DNA from: Actinomadura madurae
Lineage (GTDB): Bacteria > Actinomycetota > Actinomycetes > Streptosporangiales > Streptosporangiaceae
Assembly (NCBI RefSeq): GCF_900115095.1
Contig: NZ_FOVH01000002.1
Location: 372,001-436,000, forward strand
Length of the DNA: 64,000 nt
Direction of reading: 5' to 3'
Of this stretch, positions 38,978 to 48,175 are shown piece by piece. The position numbers were made by a program, and so were the translations under genes. Position 1 is the stretch's first letter. Each line of letters opens with the position of its first letter. The notes below the pieces were generated by a model, which was given only the letters and a program-made list of their open reading frames with translations, was not told the DNA's origin and made no database searches.

Positions 38978-40582
38978 TCAGTCCGCCTCCGGCTGGTAGG
39001 CGGCGGCGTCGTCCGGAGTGACGCGGACGTCGATGATGAACGGCCCGTCGTGGCCGAGGCCCTCGGCCATCGCGGCGTCCAGCTCCGCGGCCGTCGTGAC
39101 GGTGCGGCCGGGGCAGCCGAGCCCTCCGGCGACCGCCACGAAGTCGATGCCCGGAAGGTCGGTGCCCGGAACGGTCTCCAGGTCGATCCGGCGGCCGAGG
39201 GCCTTGACCGCCCCGTAGCCCTGGTTGTTCAGGACGATCACGGTCATCGGGACCCGGTGCTGCGCGGCGGTCCACAGCCCCTGCACCGAGTACATGATCG
39301 AGCCGTCGCCGATGACGCAGACGACGCGCTCGCCCGATCCGGTGAGCGCCCGCCCGACCGCGACCGGCAGCCCCCAGCCGAGCGCCCCGCTCCCGGTGGT
39401 CAGGAACCCCCCGGACCGCGTGATCGGCAGCCGCGCGTGGAGCATCTCCCGGTAGCTCGGGACCTCCTCCACGATGACGGCGTCCTCCGGCAGCCGCTCC
39501 TTCAGCGTCTCGACGACGAAGGCCGGGTCGATCGGGTCGGCGGCCTGCGGCCTGGCGAGCGCGGCCCGCGGCTCGGGGAGCGGGCGGTCGGCCTTCTCCA
39601 CGAGGTCGAGCAGCCCGGACACGCCGGCGTCGATCGTGGTGAGGACGCTGGTGCCGACCGGCGCCCACGCGGCCTGCGCGGGGTCGCAGTCCAGGTGGAA
39701 CAGCCGCGAGCCGTCCGGGATGAAGCGGCCCTCGGAGTGCACGTGGTAGGTGAAGATCGGCGTGCCCAGGGCGAGGATGACGTCGTGGCCCTCCAGCCGC
39801 CGCCAGAGCTGCTCCCGGACGGGCGGCAGGAACCCGCGGAACAGCGCGTGGTCCTCGGGGAAGCCGGAGCGCCCCGACAGCGGGCTGATCCACACCGGCG
39901 CGCCGATCCGCTCGGCCAGGCTGACCACGCCGGGCAGCGCCCCCTCGTCGTCCACGCCCGCGCCCACGATGACGACCGGGTTCGCGGCCTCGTTGAGCGC
40001 GTCGGCCACCTCCCGGAGCACGGCCGGGGACGCGGCGAACGAGGTCCGCAGCTCGCGGTGCGGGACGGGCTCGGCCGGCCGGTCCCAGTCGTCCTCGGGA
40101 ACGGACAGGAAGACCGGCCCGCGCGGCGGCGTCATCGCCACCCGGTACGCCTCGGCGAGCGCGGCGGGCACGTCCTCGGCGCGCTCTGGCTGCCGGCTCC
40201 ACTTGACGTACGGGCGGGGGAACTGCGCCGGCTCGTCGGCGCCGAGGAACGGGTGGTGCGGCAGCATGGCGCGGGACTGCTGGCCCGCGATCACGACGAC
40301 CGGCACCCGGTCGCGGTAGGCGTTGAAGACCGCGCCGAGGGAGTGCCCGACGCCGCCGGCGGAGTGCAGGCTGACCAGGGTCGCGTTGCCGGTGCCGAGC
40401 GAGTGGCCCGCGGCCGCCGCGACCGCGACCGTCTCCTGCAGTGCCAGGACGTACTCGAAGTCCGCGGGGAAGTCGCGGAACATCCGCAGCTCGGTCGAGC
40501 CCGGGTTGCCGAAGAGGGTGGTCATCCCCACGCTCCGGCAGAAGTCGAAGAAGGCTTCCCGGACGGTGAGCTCGGAGGTCAT
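38978..40582 (-). CDS. mdlC: Benzoylformate decarboxylase-like ThDP enzyme
   Basis: A 534-residue thiamine-diphosphate decarboxylase. The N-terminal FGNPGSTEL carries the serine equivalent to Ser26 of benzoylformate decarboxylase (here Ser29). Glu50 in VLALQE is the cofactor-activating glutamate, and His73 in SLHSAGGVGHSLG matches the catalytic His70. The ThDP motif GDGSIMYSVQGLWTAAQH...NNQGYG is complete. The enzyme should decarboxylate an aromatic 2-oxo acid to an aldehyde. Related enzymes with other 2-oxo acids exist, so the substrate is likely, not certain. It overlaps the permease stop by 4 bp, so the transporter upstream probably imports its substrate or precursor. Confidence 0.85.
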   Translation of the reverse strand: MTSELTVREAFFDFCRSVGMTTLFGNPGSTELRMFRDFPADFEYVLALQETVAVAAAAGHSLGTGNATLVSLHSAGGVGHSLGAVFNAYRDRVPVVVIAGQQSRAMLPHHPFLGADEPAQFPRPYVKWSRQPERAEDVPAALAEAYRVAMTPPRGPVFLSVPEDDWDRPAEPVPHRELRTSFAASPAVLREVADALNEAANPVVIVGAGVDDEGALPGVVSLAERIGAPVWISPLSGRSGFPEDHALFRGFLPPVREQLWRRLEGHDVILALGTPIFTYHVHSEGRFIPDGSRLFHLDCDPAQAAWAPVGTSVLTTIDAGVSGLLDLVEKADRPLPEPRAALARPQAADPIDPAFVVETLKERLPEDAVIVEEVPSYREMLHARLPITRSGGFLTTGSGALGWGLPVAVGRALTGSGERVVCVIGDGSIMYSVQGLWTAAQHRVPMTVIVLNNQGYGAVKALGRRIDLETVPGTDLPGIDFVAVAGGLGCPGRTVTTAAELDAAMAEGLGHDGPFIIDVRVTPDDAAAYQPEAD

Positions 40583-41430
40583 GCATCCGCCTTTCGTGCA
40601 CCGCGGTGGCGGGCGAGGACCCGGCGCTCCACGGCGAGGAGAATCGAGTTGAACAGGTAGCCGAGGATCCCGAGCAGCACGATGACCGCCCAGATGGTCG
40701 GCAGGTCGGACTGGCTCTGCGCGTTGGTCAGCTCGAAGCCGAGGCCGTCGGAGGTGCCGGGGAGCAGCTCGGAGAAGACCATCAGGATGAGCGACAGGGA
40801 CAGCGCCAGCCGCACCCCCGCGAAGATCTTCGGCAGCGCGGACGGGAAGATGACGAACCGCATCCGGTCGAACGCGGAGAACCGGAACGACTCGGCCGTC
40901 TCCATCTGCATCCGGTCGACGCTGCGCGCCCCGTCCGCGGTGTTCAGCAGGACGGGCCAGATGGCGCTGAAGATGATCGAGGCCACCTGCATCTGGGTGC
41001 CGAGCTCGAACAGGACGATGAACACCGGCACCAGGGTGGGCGGCGGGATCACCCGGGCGAACTGGAGCAGCGGCTGCAGGTAGGCCAGCGCCTTCTGCGA
41101 GCGGCCGAGCGCCATGCCGACGACCACGCCGACCACGACCGACAGCGCCAGCGCCAGGAACATCCGGCTGAGGCTGGGCACGATGGAGTAGCCCGCCTTC
41201 GCGCTGAAGTACAGGTGGTCGGCCGGGCCGGACAGCCACATGTCCCGCATCCGCTGGACGATCTCCGAGGGCGGGGGGAAGAACGGGCTCTGCGAGATCC
41301 GCGTCGCCGCCTCCCAGCCGGCGATGAGGAGCGCCAGCGGGAGCAGCTGGTGCAGCGCGCCCCCGGCCAGCCGGCCGGCCAGGCCGGCGCGCCGCCGGGC
41401 GGAGCCCGCGGTCAAGGTCGCCGCCGTCAC
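40579..41430 (-). CDS. ABC importer permease (second system, second subunit)
   Basis: A 283-residue SsuC-type permease. It carries FARVIPPPTLVPVFIVLFELG and the EAA loop SFRFSAFDRMRFVIFPSALPKIFAG. The GTG at 41430 overlaps the previous permease's stop by 4 bp. It is closest to the second permease of the neighbouring system. No ATPase gene follows; the operon instead ends in the decarboxylase. Confidence 0.88.
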   Translation of the reverse strand: MTAATLTAGSARRRAGLAGRLAGGALHQLLPLALLIAGWEAATRISQSPFFPPPSEIVQRMRDMWLSGPADHLYFSAKAGYSIVPSLSRMFLALALSVVVGVVVGMALGRSQKALAYLQPLLQFARVIPPPTLVPVFIVLFELGTQMQVASIIFSAIWPVLLNTADGARSVDRMQMETAESFRFSAFDRMRFVIFPSALPKIFAGVRLALSLSLILMVFSELLPGTSDGLGFELTNAQSQSDLPTIWAVIVLLGILGYLFNSILLAVERRVLARHRGARKADA

Positions 41431-42236
41431 GAGACACCACTTCCTTGGGCCCGGTGCCAGCGGAACAGGCGGTTCTCGCCCTGTCCGAGCACCGTGTCGA
41501 TGATCAGGCCGAGGCACCCGGCCCACACCGTACCGGCGAGGACGTCGATGTTGCCGTCGGGCACGTTGCCGGCCTGCGCGATGAACATGCCGAGCCCGTC
41601 GCCGAAGCCGGACAGGATCTCGGTGCCGACGGCCAGGATCAGCGCGATCGAGGCGGCCAGCCGCACGCCGGTCGCGATGAACGGGGCGGCGCTCGGCAGC
41701 GAGACGCGCAGCAGCACCTGCAGCCGGCCGAAGCCGAAGCTGCGCAGCGTCTCCTTCGCCGTCGGGTCGACGTCGTCCAGCCCGTAGATGGTGTTGAACA
41801 GGATGGGCCAGCTGGAGGCGTAGACGATGAGCGGCACCTCCATCTTGAGCCCGGAGCCGAGCAGCAGGGCGGCCAGCGGGATCAGCGCGACCGAGGGGAT
41901 CGGGCGCAGGAACTCCACGATCGCCCGGACCGCGGTGTTGACCGCGGGGACGCTGCCGAACAGCAGCCCGAGCGGGACCGCGATCGCGACGGCGATCAGC
42001 AGCCCGAGGGCCCAGGCGGTGATGGTGACGCGGACGTTGAACAGGAAGTCCGGATCTCCGGCGAGTTCGAAGGCGCGCGCGGTGATGGTGGACGCGGGGG
42101 GCAGATAGGAACGGTCCACGATCCCGGACCTGCCGAGAAGCTCGCTCGCCAGGAAAAGGACCGCCACCCCGGCGGCCCCCCGCACCCAGATGCCTGGGCG
42201 CGAGAGGCCGCGGGGCGGCGTCGACTCGTGTGCCAT
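41427..42236 (-). CDS. ABC importer permease (second system, first subunit)
   Basis: A 269-residue SsuC-type permease, with FLRPIPSVALIPLAALLLGSG and an EAA loop LRSFGFGRLQVLLRVSLPSAAPFIATG that closely resembles that of the permease at 37005-37781. It lies 21 bp after the receptor gene and overlaps the next permease. Confidence 0.9.
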   Translation of the reverse strand: MAHESTPPRGLSRPGIWVRGAAGVAVLFLASELLGRSGIVDRSYLPPASTITARAFELAGDPDFLFNVRVTITAWALGLLIAVAIAVPLGLLFGSVPAVNTAVRAIVEFLRPIPSVALIPLAALLLGSGLKMEVPLIVYASSWPILFNTIYGLDDVDPTAKETLRSFGFGRLQVLLRVSLPSAAPFIATGVRLAASIALILAVGTEILSGFGDGLGMFIAQAGNVPDGNIDVLAGTVWAGCLGLIIDTVLGQGENRLFRWHRAQGSGVS

Positions 42237-42257
42237 GAGGTGATCAGTGTCCCGCCG

Positions 42258-43238
42258 TCACGACGTCGGCTGGAAGAGGATGGCGTTCAGGTCCGGCTTC
42301 TCCTTGAGCAGGCCGGAGGTCGACATCAGCTCCGAGACCCGCTGCATGCGGGTCTTGCTCAGCGAGGTGGGGAAGCCCGGCAGCGTGATGACCGAGGCGA
42401 CCTGCGGGTCGATCTTGGCGTAGCTCGGCAGGACCTCCTCGACCTTCTTGCGGTCCTGGGTGGCCATCTTCTGCGCCTTGATGATGGCGCGCTGGAACGC
42501 GGCGGCCGTCTTCGGGTTCTTCTTGGACCACTCCTGCGTGGTGACGAAACCGCTGATCGGCAGGTCGGTCACCGGCTCGCTGCCGCCGTCGACGGCGACG
42601 CGGGCGCCGAGCTTCTTCTCGGTGTCGGAGAGGAACGGCTCGACCGTGTGGATGGAGTCGACCTGCCCCTTCTGCAACGCGGTGGCCATCTGCGGGAAGG
42701 GCACCTGGACGTACTTGACCTTCTTGGGGTCGACGTTGTTCGCCTTGAGGATCGCGTCCAGCGTGAGCGACTGGATGTTGTTCAGGATGTTGACCGCGAC
42801 CTTCTTGCCCTCCAGGTCCTTGGCCGTCTTGATCTTGGAATCCGGCATGACCAGGACGTTCATCATGTTGGAGGTGAGCGTCGCCGCCTCGGCCAGGATG
42901 CTGAGCTTCAGCGTCCCCTTCTCGTTCGCCTGCAGGAACGAGACGTAGTTGGCGCCGGCGATGACGTTCACGTCGCCCTTGGTGAGGGCGGGCAGCGCCT
43001 GGATGCTCTGCTGGACCGGCACGATCTTGACGTCCAGGCCCTCGGCCTCGAAGAGCTTGGCCTTCTGGGCCACGTAGAGGGCCGCGCCGTCCACCAGGGG
43101 AAGCGACGCCACCTTGATCGTGTCGGTTTCGAGACCCTTGCCGCCGCCGGAGGAATCGGAGTCTCCACAGCCCGCGATGACTGAGGCGACCAGGGCGAAC
43201 GCGCTGACCAGCGCGGATAGACGTAGGGATTGCCGCAT
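42258..43238 (-). CDS. NMT1/SsuA-like substrate-binding lipoprotein (second system)
   Basis: A 326-residue receptor. The signal MRQSLRLSALVSAFALVASV ends in lipobox IAGC. The body is the NMT1/SsuA fold: IKVASLPLVDGAALYVAQKA, KLFEAEGLDVKIVPV. It is homologous over its length to the receptor at 37778-38761 (EEVLPSYAKIDPQV against QTILPSYAKGIDAKV near the end) but clearly diverged. GGAGT precedes its ATG. It is the first gene of the decarboxylase operon. Confidence 0.9.
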   Translation of the reverse strand: MRQSLRLSALVSAFALVASVIAGCGDSDSSGGGKGLETDTIKVASLPLVDGAALYVAQKAKLFEAEGLDVKIVPVQQSIQALPALTKGDVNVIAGANYVSFLQANEKGTLKLSILAEAATLTSNMMNVLVMPDSKIKTAKDLEGKKVAVNILNNIQSLTLDAILKANNVDPKKVKYVQVPFPQMATALQKGQVDSIHTVEPFLSDTEKKLGARVAVDGGSEPVTDLPISGFVTTQEWSKKNPKTAAAFQRAIIKAQKMATQDRKKVEEVLPSYAKIDPQVASVITLPGFPTSLSKTRMQRVSELMSTSGLLKEKPDLNAILFQPTS

Positions 43239-43952
43239 TCGGCACTCCTTAACTCGATGGGGAAGCTGCTTCGGCAGGGCTTGGGGGGCCCAAGGCATCC
43301 GAGCCAGGGGGTACGACTGTAGCCACGACACCCGCCGCGCCTGAAGATCAGTTGCGTCGGGAGCGTATCGCGGGCTGCCTGGCTTGGACGGTTTCCAACC
43401 GAATTGTGTGACTCTCTTGTGTCCTATGCGTCCCGTGCGGCGGATGGCACGCATGGTGACGACGGGGCGTTCTCCCCGGTGGCGGGCCCGCCGCGGGCGC
43501 CGCCGGCCCTGCGGGATAAGCGATATCGCGCCGTACAAGACCTTCCGTCCAATGGGATTTCGCCGTTGTTGCAATGGTGTTAAGCCCATTGGTGACGGTC
43601 GATCGCCGGACCAATTCGCAGCGTGAGGGTCCGCGGGCCGCCGGGCGCCGCCGCGGGGCGGCGTGTTCGTCGGGCGGCGAGGGCAAGCTGGATCTGTTAC
43701 CCGACGTGTTCGGATGATGACGTTATGCATCGGCACGGAGTGTGACCGTCCGTACTCGTTGAATCGGACATATGGGCATAAAGTCGTGATCCCGGCATTG
43801 GCTGATATCGACTCGCCTATGGTCCTTTGCGGCCTATCCGTGGATGTGCTGCAATGTCGTGCGCCGGAGGTGGAGACGATGTTGTATTGACCCTTCGCGG
43901 CAGCGAGGTCACGGAGAGTGCGGCATCGTGAGGGAGAGGGTGTAAACGGCGG
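43239..43952. other. 714-bp non-coding region upstream of the conservon
   Basis: No convincing gene. GC content falls below that of the window between about 43700 and 43880. Short frames (for instance 43663-43890) have codon use unlike the neighbours and no motif. The region should hold the divergent promoters of the receptor gene and the conservon. I see no clear operator. Confidence 0.5.
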
Positions 43953-46900
43953 ATGCAACCAAGCGACGAAGGTCGCGACCATCCTCGGCCTGGTGACGTC
44001 GAGGTGGGGTCGGACCATTCGACACGGTCGGGCGGCAGACTGAGCCTGCGGAACTGGCGTGTGCCTCAGCGGCTCATCGTGTTGATCCTGGTTCCGACGG
44101 TCGCCGCGGTCGTGCTCTCAGGACTGCGCATCTCCGGCTCCGTCAGCGAGGCGGAGTCGTACGGGCGCGTCGAGCGGATGGCGGAGCTCGGGCAGGGGAT
44201 CACCGGGTTCGTCCAGGAGTTCACCGCCGAACGGGACCGGGCCGTGGAGTACATCGCGGCCGGCCGGCCCGAGGCCCTGCGCCCCGAGCTCGAGGCGCAG
44301 CAGCGGCAGACCGACTCCGTGGTCAGGCAGGTGCAGGCGGCGGCCTCCCGCATCAACGGTTCCTACGGGACCGAGGCCGTCCGCGACGCCGCGACGGTCA
44401 CGAGCCGCATCAGCGGGCTCAGGGCGCTGCGCTCCCTGGTGGTCGGCACCAAGGTCCCGGCCTTCATCGTCCTCGAGAAGTACACCGAGCCGGCCCAGGA
44501 GCTCGTCGCCGTCCTCGACGGAATCTCGCAGAACGTGGCCGACGACACTCTGGCGGAGTCCAGCCGTGCGCTCGGCGCGCTCGCCCGCGCCAAGGAGGCG
44601 GTCTCCAGGCAGCGGGCCGTGCTCCTCATCGGCGCGCGGGTGCGGCAGCTGACCCCGCAGGAGCTGAACGAGCTGAGCGCCGCCCGCGCCCAGGAGGACG
44701 GCGAGCTCGCGGCCTTCCGCGGCTCGGCGTCCCTGGACCAGGCGCAGCGGTTCGAGGACACCGTCGTCGGCACCAAGGTCGACCAGGGCAAGGACCTGCG
44801 GCAGCGGGTGCTCCAGGCGGCGAGCACGAGCGGCGGCCTGCTGCCCCGCTCGCTCGGCACCGCCCGGTCGGCCAACGGGATCCGCGCGGCGATGACCGAC
44901 ATGATCGACAAGATGCGCGCGGTCGAGAAGCAGCTGGCCGACGCGATCAAGGAGCAGAGCGACGACAACGTCTCCGCGGCGCGCACCGACGCGATGATCG
45001 ACGGCGCCATCGTGACGGCGCTGCTGCTGATCGTCCTGCTGATCACGATCGTGATGGCCCGCTCGCTGGTGCGGCCGCTGCGCCGGCTGCAGTCCGGCGC
45101 GCTGGACGTGGCGAGCACCCGGCTGCCGGGCCTGGTGGACCGGCTGCGCGATCCCGAGGCCGCCGCGGGCGGCATCGAGGTCAAGCCGATCGAGATCGAC
45201 TCCACCGACGAGATCGGCCAGGTCGCGCGCGCCTTCGACGAGGTCCACCGCGAGGCGGTCCGGCTCGCGGCCGACGAGGCGGTCCTGCGCGGCAACATCA
45301 ACGCGATGTTCGTCAACCTCTCCCGCCGCAGCCAGTCGCTGATCGAGCGCCAGCTCCGCCTGATCGAGGAGCTGGAGCAGAGCGAGCGCGACGAGGAGCA
45401 GCTCGGAAACCTCTTCCGGCTGGACCACCTCGCCACCCGCATGCGTCGCAACTGCGAGAACCTCCTCGTCCTCGGCGGCCAGGAGCAGGTGCGCAGGTGG
45501 AACCAGGCGGTCCCCCTGATCGACGTCGTCCGCGCCTCGCTGTCCGAGGTTGAGCAGTACGAGCGGGTGGCCCTGCGGGTTCAAGGCGAGATGACCGTCG
45601 CCGGCCCCGTCGTCAACGACCTCGTCCACCTGCTCGCCGAGCTGGTGGAGAACGCGACGGTGTTCTCCTCCGAGCACACCAAGGTGACGGTCTCGGGGCA
45701 GATGCTCAGCGGCGGCGGCGCCATGCTGCAGATCACCGACAACGGCGTGGGCATGTCGGCCGAGGATCTGGAGCAGGCCAACTGGCGGCTCGCGAACCCG
45801 CCCGTCATCGACTTCTCCGCGGCCCGCCGCATGGGCCTGTTCGTGGTCGGCCGCCTGGCGGTCCGGCACGGCATCCGCGTCGAGCTGCGGGCCGCCCAGG
45901 GCGGCGGGCTCACCGCGTTCGTGGTGCTGCCCGACGCGGTCATCACGCCGGGCGAGTCCGGCGGCATCGGCACCCGTCCCGGTCTCGCCCCGCGCGAGGC
46001 GGGGTCGCACGGCCAGCTCGCCGCGCTGACCACCGCCGCCGAGCCCCCCGCGGGCGGGTTCCGGCAGGACGACTACGGCCCTGCCGCCCCCCTGCCGGGC
46101 GGCAGCGGCGGCCACCCGATGGTCGGCGGCACCGGCCCGCTCCGGCCGGTCCGCGGCGGCACCGGGCCGCAGCCCGGCCTCGGCGAGACCGGGCCGATCC
46201 CGGCCGGCGCCCCGGGCGGGCACGACCCCTACGGCACCGGTTCCCACCCGGTGGCGCCGCCGCCCATCGAGCGGCGCCCGCCCCGGGACCGGCGGCAGCC
46301 GGTGGACGACCCGTACGAGACGGGGGAGCGGCAGCAGCCGCGCCGGCCGGGCGAGCTGCCCGTGCGCGAGCCGGGCACGCACCTGCAGGGCCGCCCGTCC
46401 GACGGCGGCTCCTCCAACGGCCTCTTCCAGCCGCGCAACGAGCGCCGGCAGGACACCGAGGGCGGCAACGGCACCTACCGGCCCGGCGGGCGGACCGGGC
46501 CGCAGCCGGTCGTCCCCGAGGCGCAGCCGATGGTGCCCGACCCCGGCGCCCGGCAGATCCCCTGGGAGACGGGGCCGCTGGAGCAGGTCGGTGACCCGTC
46601 GCCGCCCGCCATGTCCGCTCCCCACCCGCCGGAGGGCCTCATTCAGGAACCACCACCCGTCCCCGAACCGGCCGTGCGGGCCGCGGCGCCGGCCGCGCAG
46701 GCGGAGCCGGCGGCGCCGCCGAGGCTGCCCGAGCGCTCGCCCATCTTCGACGCGATGCAGTCGGAGTGGTTCCAGCGCAGATCAGGAGGCTCCTCCGGGG
46801 AGGACCCGGTGAAGGGCTGGGAGTCCCCGGCGGACGCGGGCTTCCGCGCCGCGGAGGCCGCCCGCGAGCCGGTGGCGACGTCGCGCACCAGCGTCGGGCT

Positions 46901-47225
46901 GCCGAAGCGGGTGCCCGGCAAGAACCGCATCCCCGGTGCGGTCGGCCGGGCGGCGCAGGACGCGCCGCAGGCCCCGGCGGGACCGCCGCCGGGACCGCCG
47001 CCGGGCGGGGGCGCCCCGGGGCAGGCCGCGCCGCCGCGGCCGCCGCAGGACCAGCAGGTGCAGGGCCAGCAGGGTCAGGGTTTCGGCCAGTCGGCCGACG
47101 TCGTACGCAACCGCTTCGCGAGCCTGCAGCGCGGTGTCCACCGTGGACGCAACGAGGCACGCGGCGCAGGCACGTCAGGTGAGGCGCCGTCACAGGGTGA
47201 CGGCGAGACAGGAGGCACCCGGTGA
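43953..47225 (+). CDS. cvnA: Conservon histidine-kinase-like sensor (CvnA)
   Basis: A 1,090-residue membrane sensor. A transmembrane helix near residue 45 (IVLILVPTVAAVVLSG) starts an extracytoplasmic nitrate/nitrite-sensing-type (NIT) helical domain to about residue 345. A second helix, AIVTALLLIVLLITIVMARS, leads into a HAMP linker, and residues about 450-670 form a HATPase_c domain (ELVENATVFSSEHT N-box, ITDNGVGMS G1, ARRMGLFVVGRLA G2). Residues 670-1090 are a long Gly/Pro/Arg-rich disordered tail. A conserved phosphorylatable histidine is not evident, as usual for CvnA. It starts the four-gene cvnA-B-C-D set that assembles a GTPase-linked signalling complex at the membrane. Confidence 0.9.
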   Translation: MQPSDEGRDHPRPGDVEVGSDHSTRSGGRLSLRNWRVPQRLIVLILVPTVAAVVLSGLRISGSVSEAESYGRVERMAELGQGITGFVQEFTAERDRAVEYIAAGRPEALRPELEAQQRQTDSVVRQVQAAASRINGSYGTEAVRDAATVTSRISGLRALRSLVVGTKVPAFIVLEKYTEPAQELVAVLDGISQNVADDTLAESSRALGALARAKEAVSRQRAVLLIGARVRQLTPQELNELSAARAQEDGELAAFRGSASLDQAQRFEDTVVGTKVDQGKDLRQRVLQAASTSGGLLPRSLGTARSANGIRAAMTDMIDKMRAVEKQLADAIKEQSDDNVSAARTDAMIDGAIVTALLLIVLLITIVMARSLVRPLRRLQSGALDVASTRLPGLVDRLRDPEAAAGGIEVKPIEIDSTDEIGQVARAFDEVHREAVRLAADEAVLRGNINAMFVNLSRRSQSLIERQLRLIEELEQSERDEEQLGNLFRLDHLATRMRRNCENLLVLGGQEQVRRWNQAVPLIDVVRASLSEVEQYERVALRVQGEMTVAGPVVNDLVHLLAELVENATVFSSEHTKVTVSGQMLSGGGAMLQITDNGVGMSAEDLEQANWRLANPPVIDFSAARRMGLFVVGRLAVRHGIRVELRAAQGGGLTAFVVLPDAVITPGESGGIGTRPGLAPREAGSHGQLAALTTAAEPPAGGFRQDDYGPAAPLPGGSGGHPMVGGTGPLRPVRGGTGPQPGLGETGPIPAGAPGGHDPYGTGSHPVAPPPIERRPPRDRRQPVDDPYETGERQQPRRPGELPVREPGTHLQGRPSDGGSSNGLFQPRNERRQDTEGGNGTYRPGGRTGPQPVVPEAQPMVPDPGARQIPWETGPLEQVGDPSPPAMSAPHPPEGLIQEPPPVPEPAVRAAAPAAQAEPAAPPRLPERSPIFDAMQSEWFQRRSGGSSGEDPVKGWESPADAGFRAAEAAREPVATSRTSVGLPKRVPGKNRIPGAVGRAAQDAPQAPAGPPPGPPPGGGAPGQAAPPRPPQDQQVQGQQGQGFGQSADVVRNRFASLQRGVHRGRNEARGAGTSGEAPSQGDGETGGTR

Positions 47226-47674
47226 GCGGGCAGGATCTCAACTGGTTGGTGACGAACTTCGCGGACCGTGTCGCGAAGGTCGCACACGCCGTCGTGGTCT
47301 CCTCGGACGGACTGCCGATGGCGTACTCGTCGGGCTTCCCGCCCGAGCGGGCGGACCAGCTCTCGGCGATCGCCTCGGGACTGATGAGCCTCACCCAGGG
47401 GGCGGCGAAGATCTTCGACGCCGGCGGGGTGAACCAGACCGTCGTGGAGATGGACCGCGGGCTGCTGTTCGTCATGTCGATCACGAACGGATCGGTGTTC
47501 GCGGTGCTGGCGGCGCCCGACTGCGACCTCGGGCTGGTCGCCTACGAGATGACGCTGCTGGTGGAGCGGGTGGGTCGGGTGCTGACCCCCGCGCTGCGCG
47601 CCCAGGAGCAGCAGCAGCCCCCGTACTCGGGGCCTCCCGTGACCGAGATGGGCGCCGGGCCCGCCCGTTATTGA
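47222..47674 (+). CDS. cvnB: Conservon roadblock/LC7 protein (CvnB)
   Basis: A 150-residue roadblock/LC7-fold protein: LNWLVTNFADRVAKVAHAVV then VSSDGLPMAYSSGF, and LLFVMSITNGSVFAVLAAPD. Roadblock proteins bind small GTPases and can regulate their activity. The GTG overlaps the cvnA stop by 4 bp (GTGA). It should link the sensor with the CvnD GTPase. Confidence 0.93.
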   Translation: MSGQDLNWLVTNFADRVAKVAHAVVVSSDGLPMAYSSGFPPERADQLSAIASGLMSLTQGAAKIFDAGGVNQTVVEMDRGLLFVMSITNGSVFAVLAAPDCDLGLVAYEMTLLVERVGRVLTPALRAQEQQQPPYSGPPVTEMGAGPARY

Positions 47675-47704
47675 CCGTGACTGACTCTGACGGAGGTCGG
47701 CGAC

Positions 47705-48175
47705 ATGGATCGAGGCAGTCCCTTCGGAGGCGGTCCCGGAGGACCCGGCGTCCCGGGGGGGCCCGGGCGCTGGCCGGGTGACCAGGGCCGGGTCCCCCCG
47801 CCGGGACGCCCCGCACGCGAGGAGAGCGACACCAGCTCGCTGGTGCGCCCCTACGCGGTGACCGGCGGGCGGACCAAGCCGCGCTACGACCTGGCCATCG
47901 AGGCCCTGGTCACCGCGGCGCCGTATCCGCCGCGGGACGTCGCCGTGCTGACGCCGGAGTATCGGGCGATCATGGACCTGTGCCGGTCCGCCCGCTCGGT
48001 GGCCGAGGTCTCCGCGCTGCTGCGCCTGCCGCTCGGGGTGGCGCGCGTGCTGGTCGCCGACATGGCCGTCGAGGGCCTGCTGCGGCTCCACCAGTCGCAG
48101 CCCGCAACCACCGCCGGCGGACAGCCGGACCTCCGCTTGCTAGAAAGGGTGCTCAGTGGCCTTCGGAAGCTCTGA
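47705..48175 (+). CDS. cvnC: Conservon DUF742 protein (CvnC)
   Basis: A 156-residue DUF742 protein. The N-terminal 40 residues are Gly/Pro-rich (GPGGPGVPGGPGRWPG). The domain core is RPYAVTGGRTKPRYDLAIEA, VAVLTPEYRAIMDLCRSARS and a winged-helix-like SVAEVSALLRLPLGVARVLV ending with DMAVEGLLRLH. It is the third component of every conservon. GGAGG precedes the ATG by nine bases. Confidence 0.93.
   Translation: MDRGSPFGGGPGGPGVPGGPGRWPGDQGRVPPPGRPAREESDTSSLVRPYAVTGGRTKPRYDLAIEALVTAAPYPPRDVAVLTPEYRAIMDLCRSARSVAEVSALLRLPLGVARVLVADMAVEGLLRLHQSQPATTAGGQPDLRLLERVLSGLRKL

Noticed and set aside
43663..43890. A 75-codon frame upstream of the conservon
   Set aside because: Codon use is unlike the neighbours, there is no RBS, and the region is lower in GC like a promoter area.
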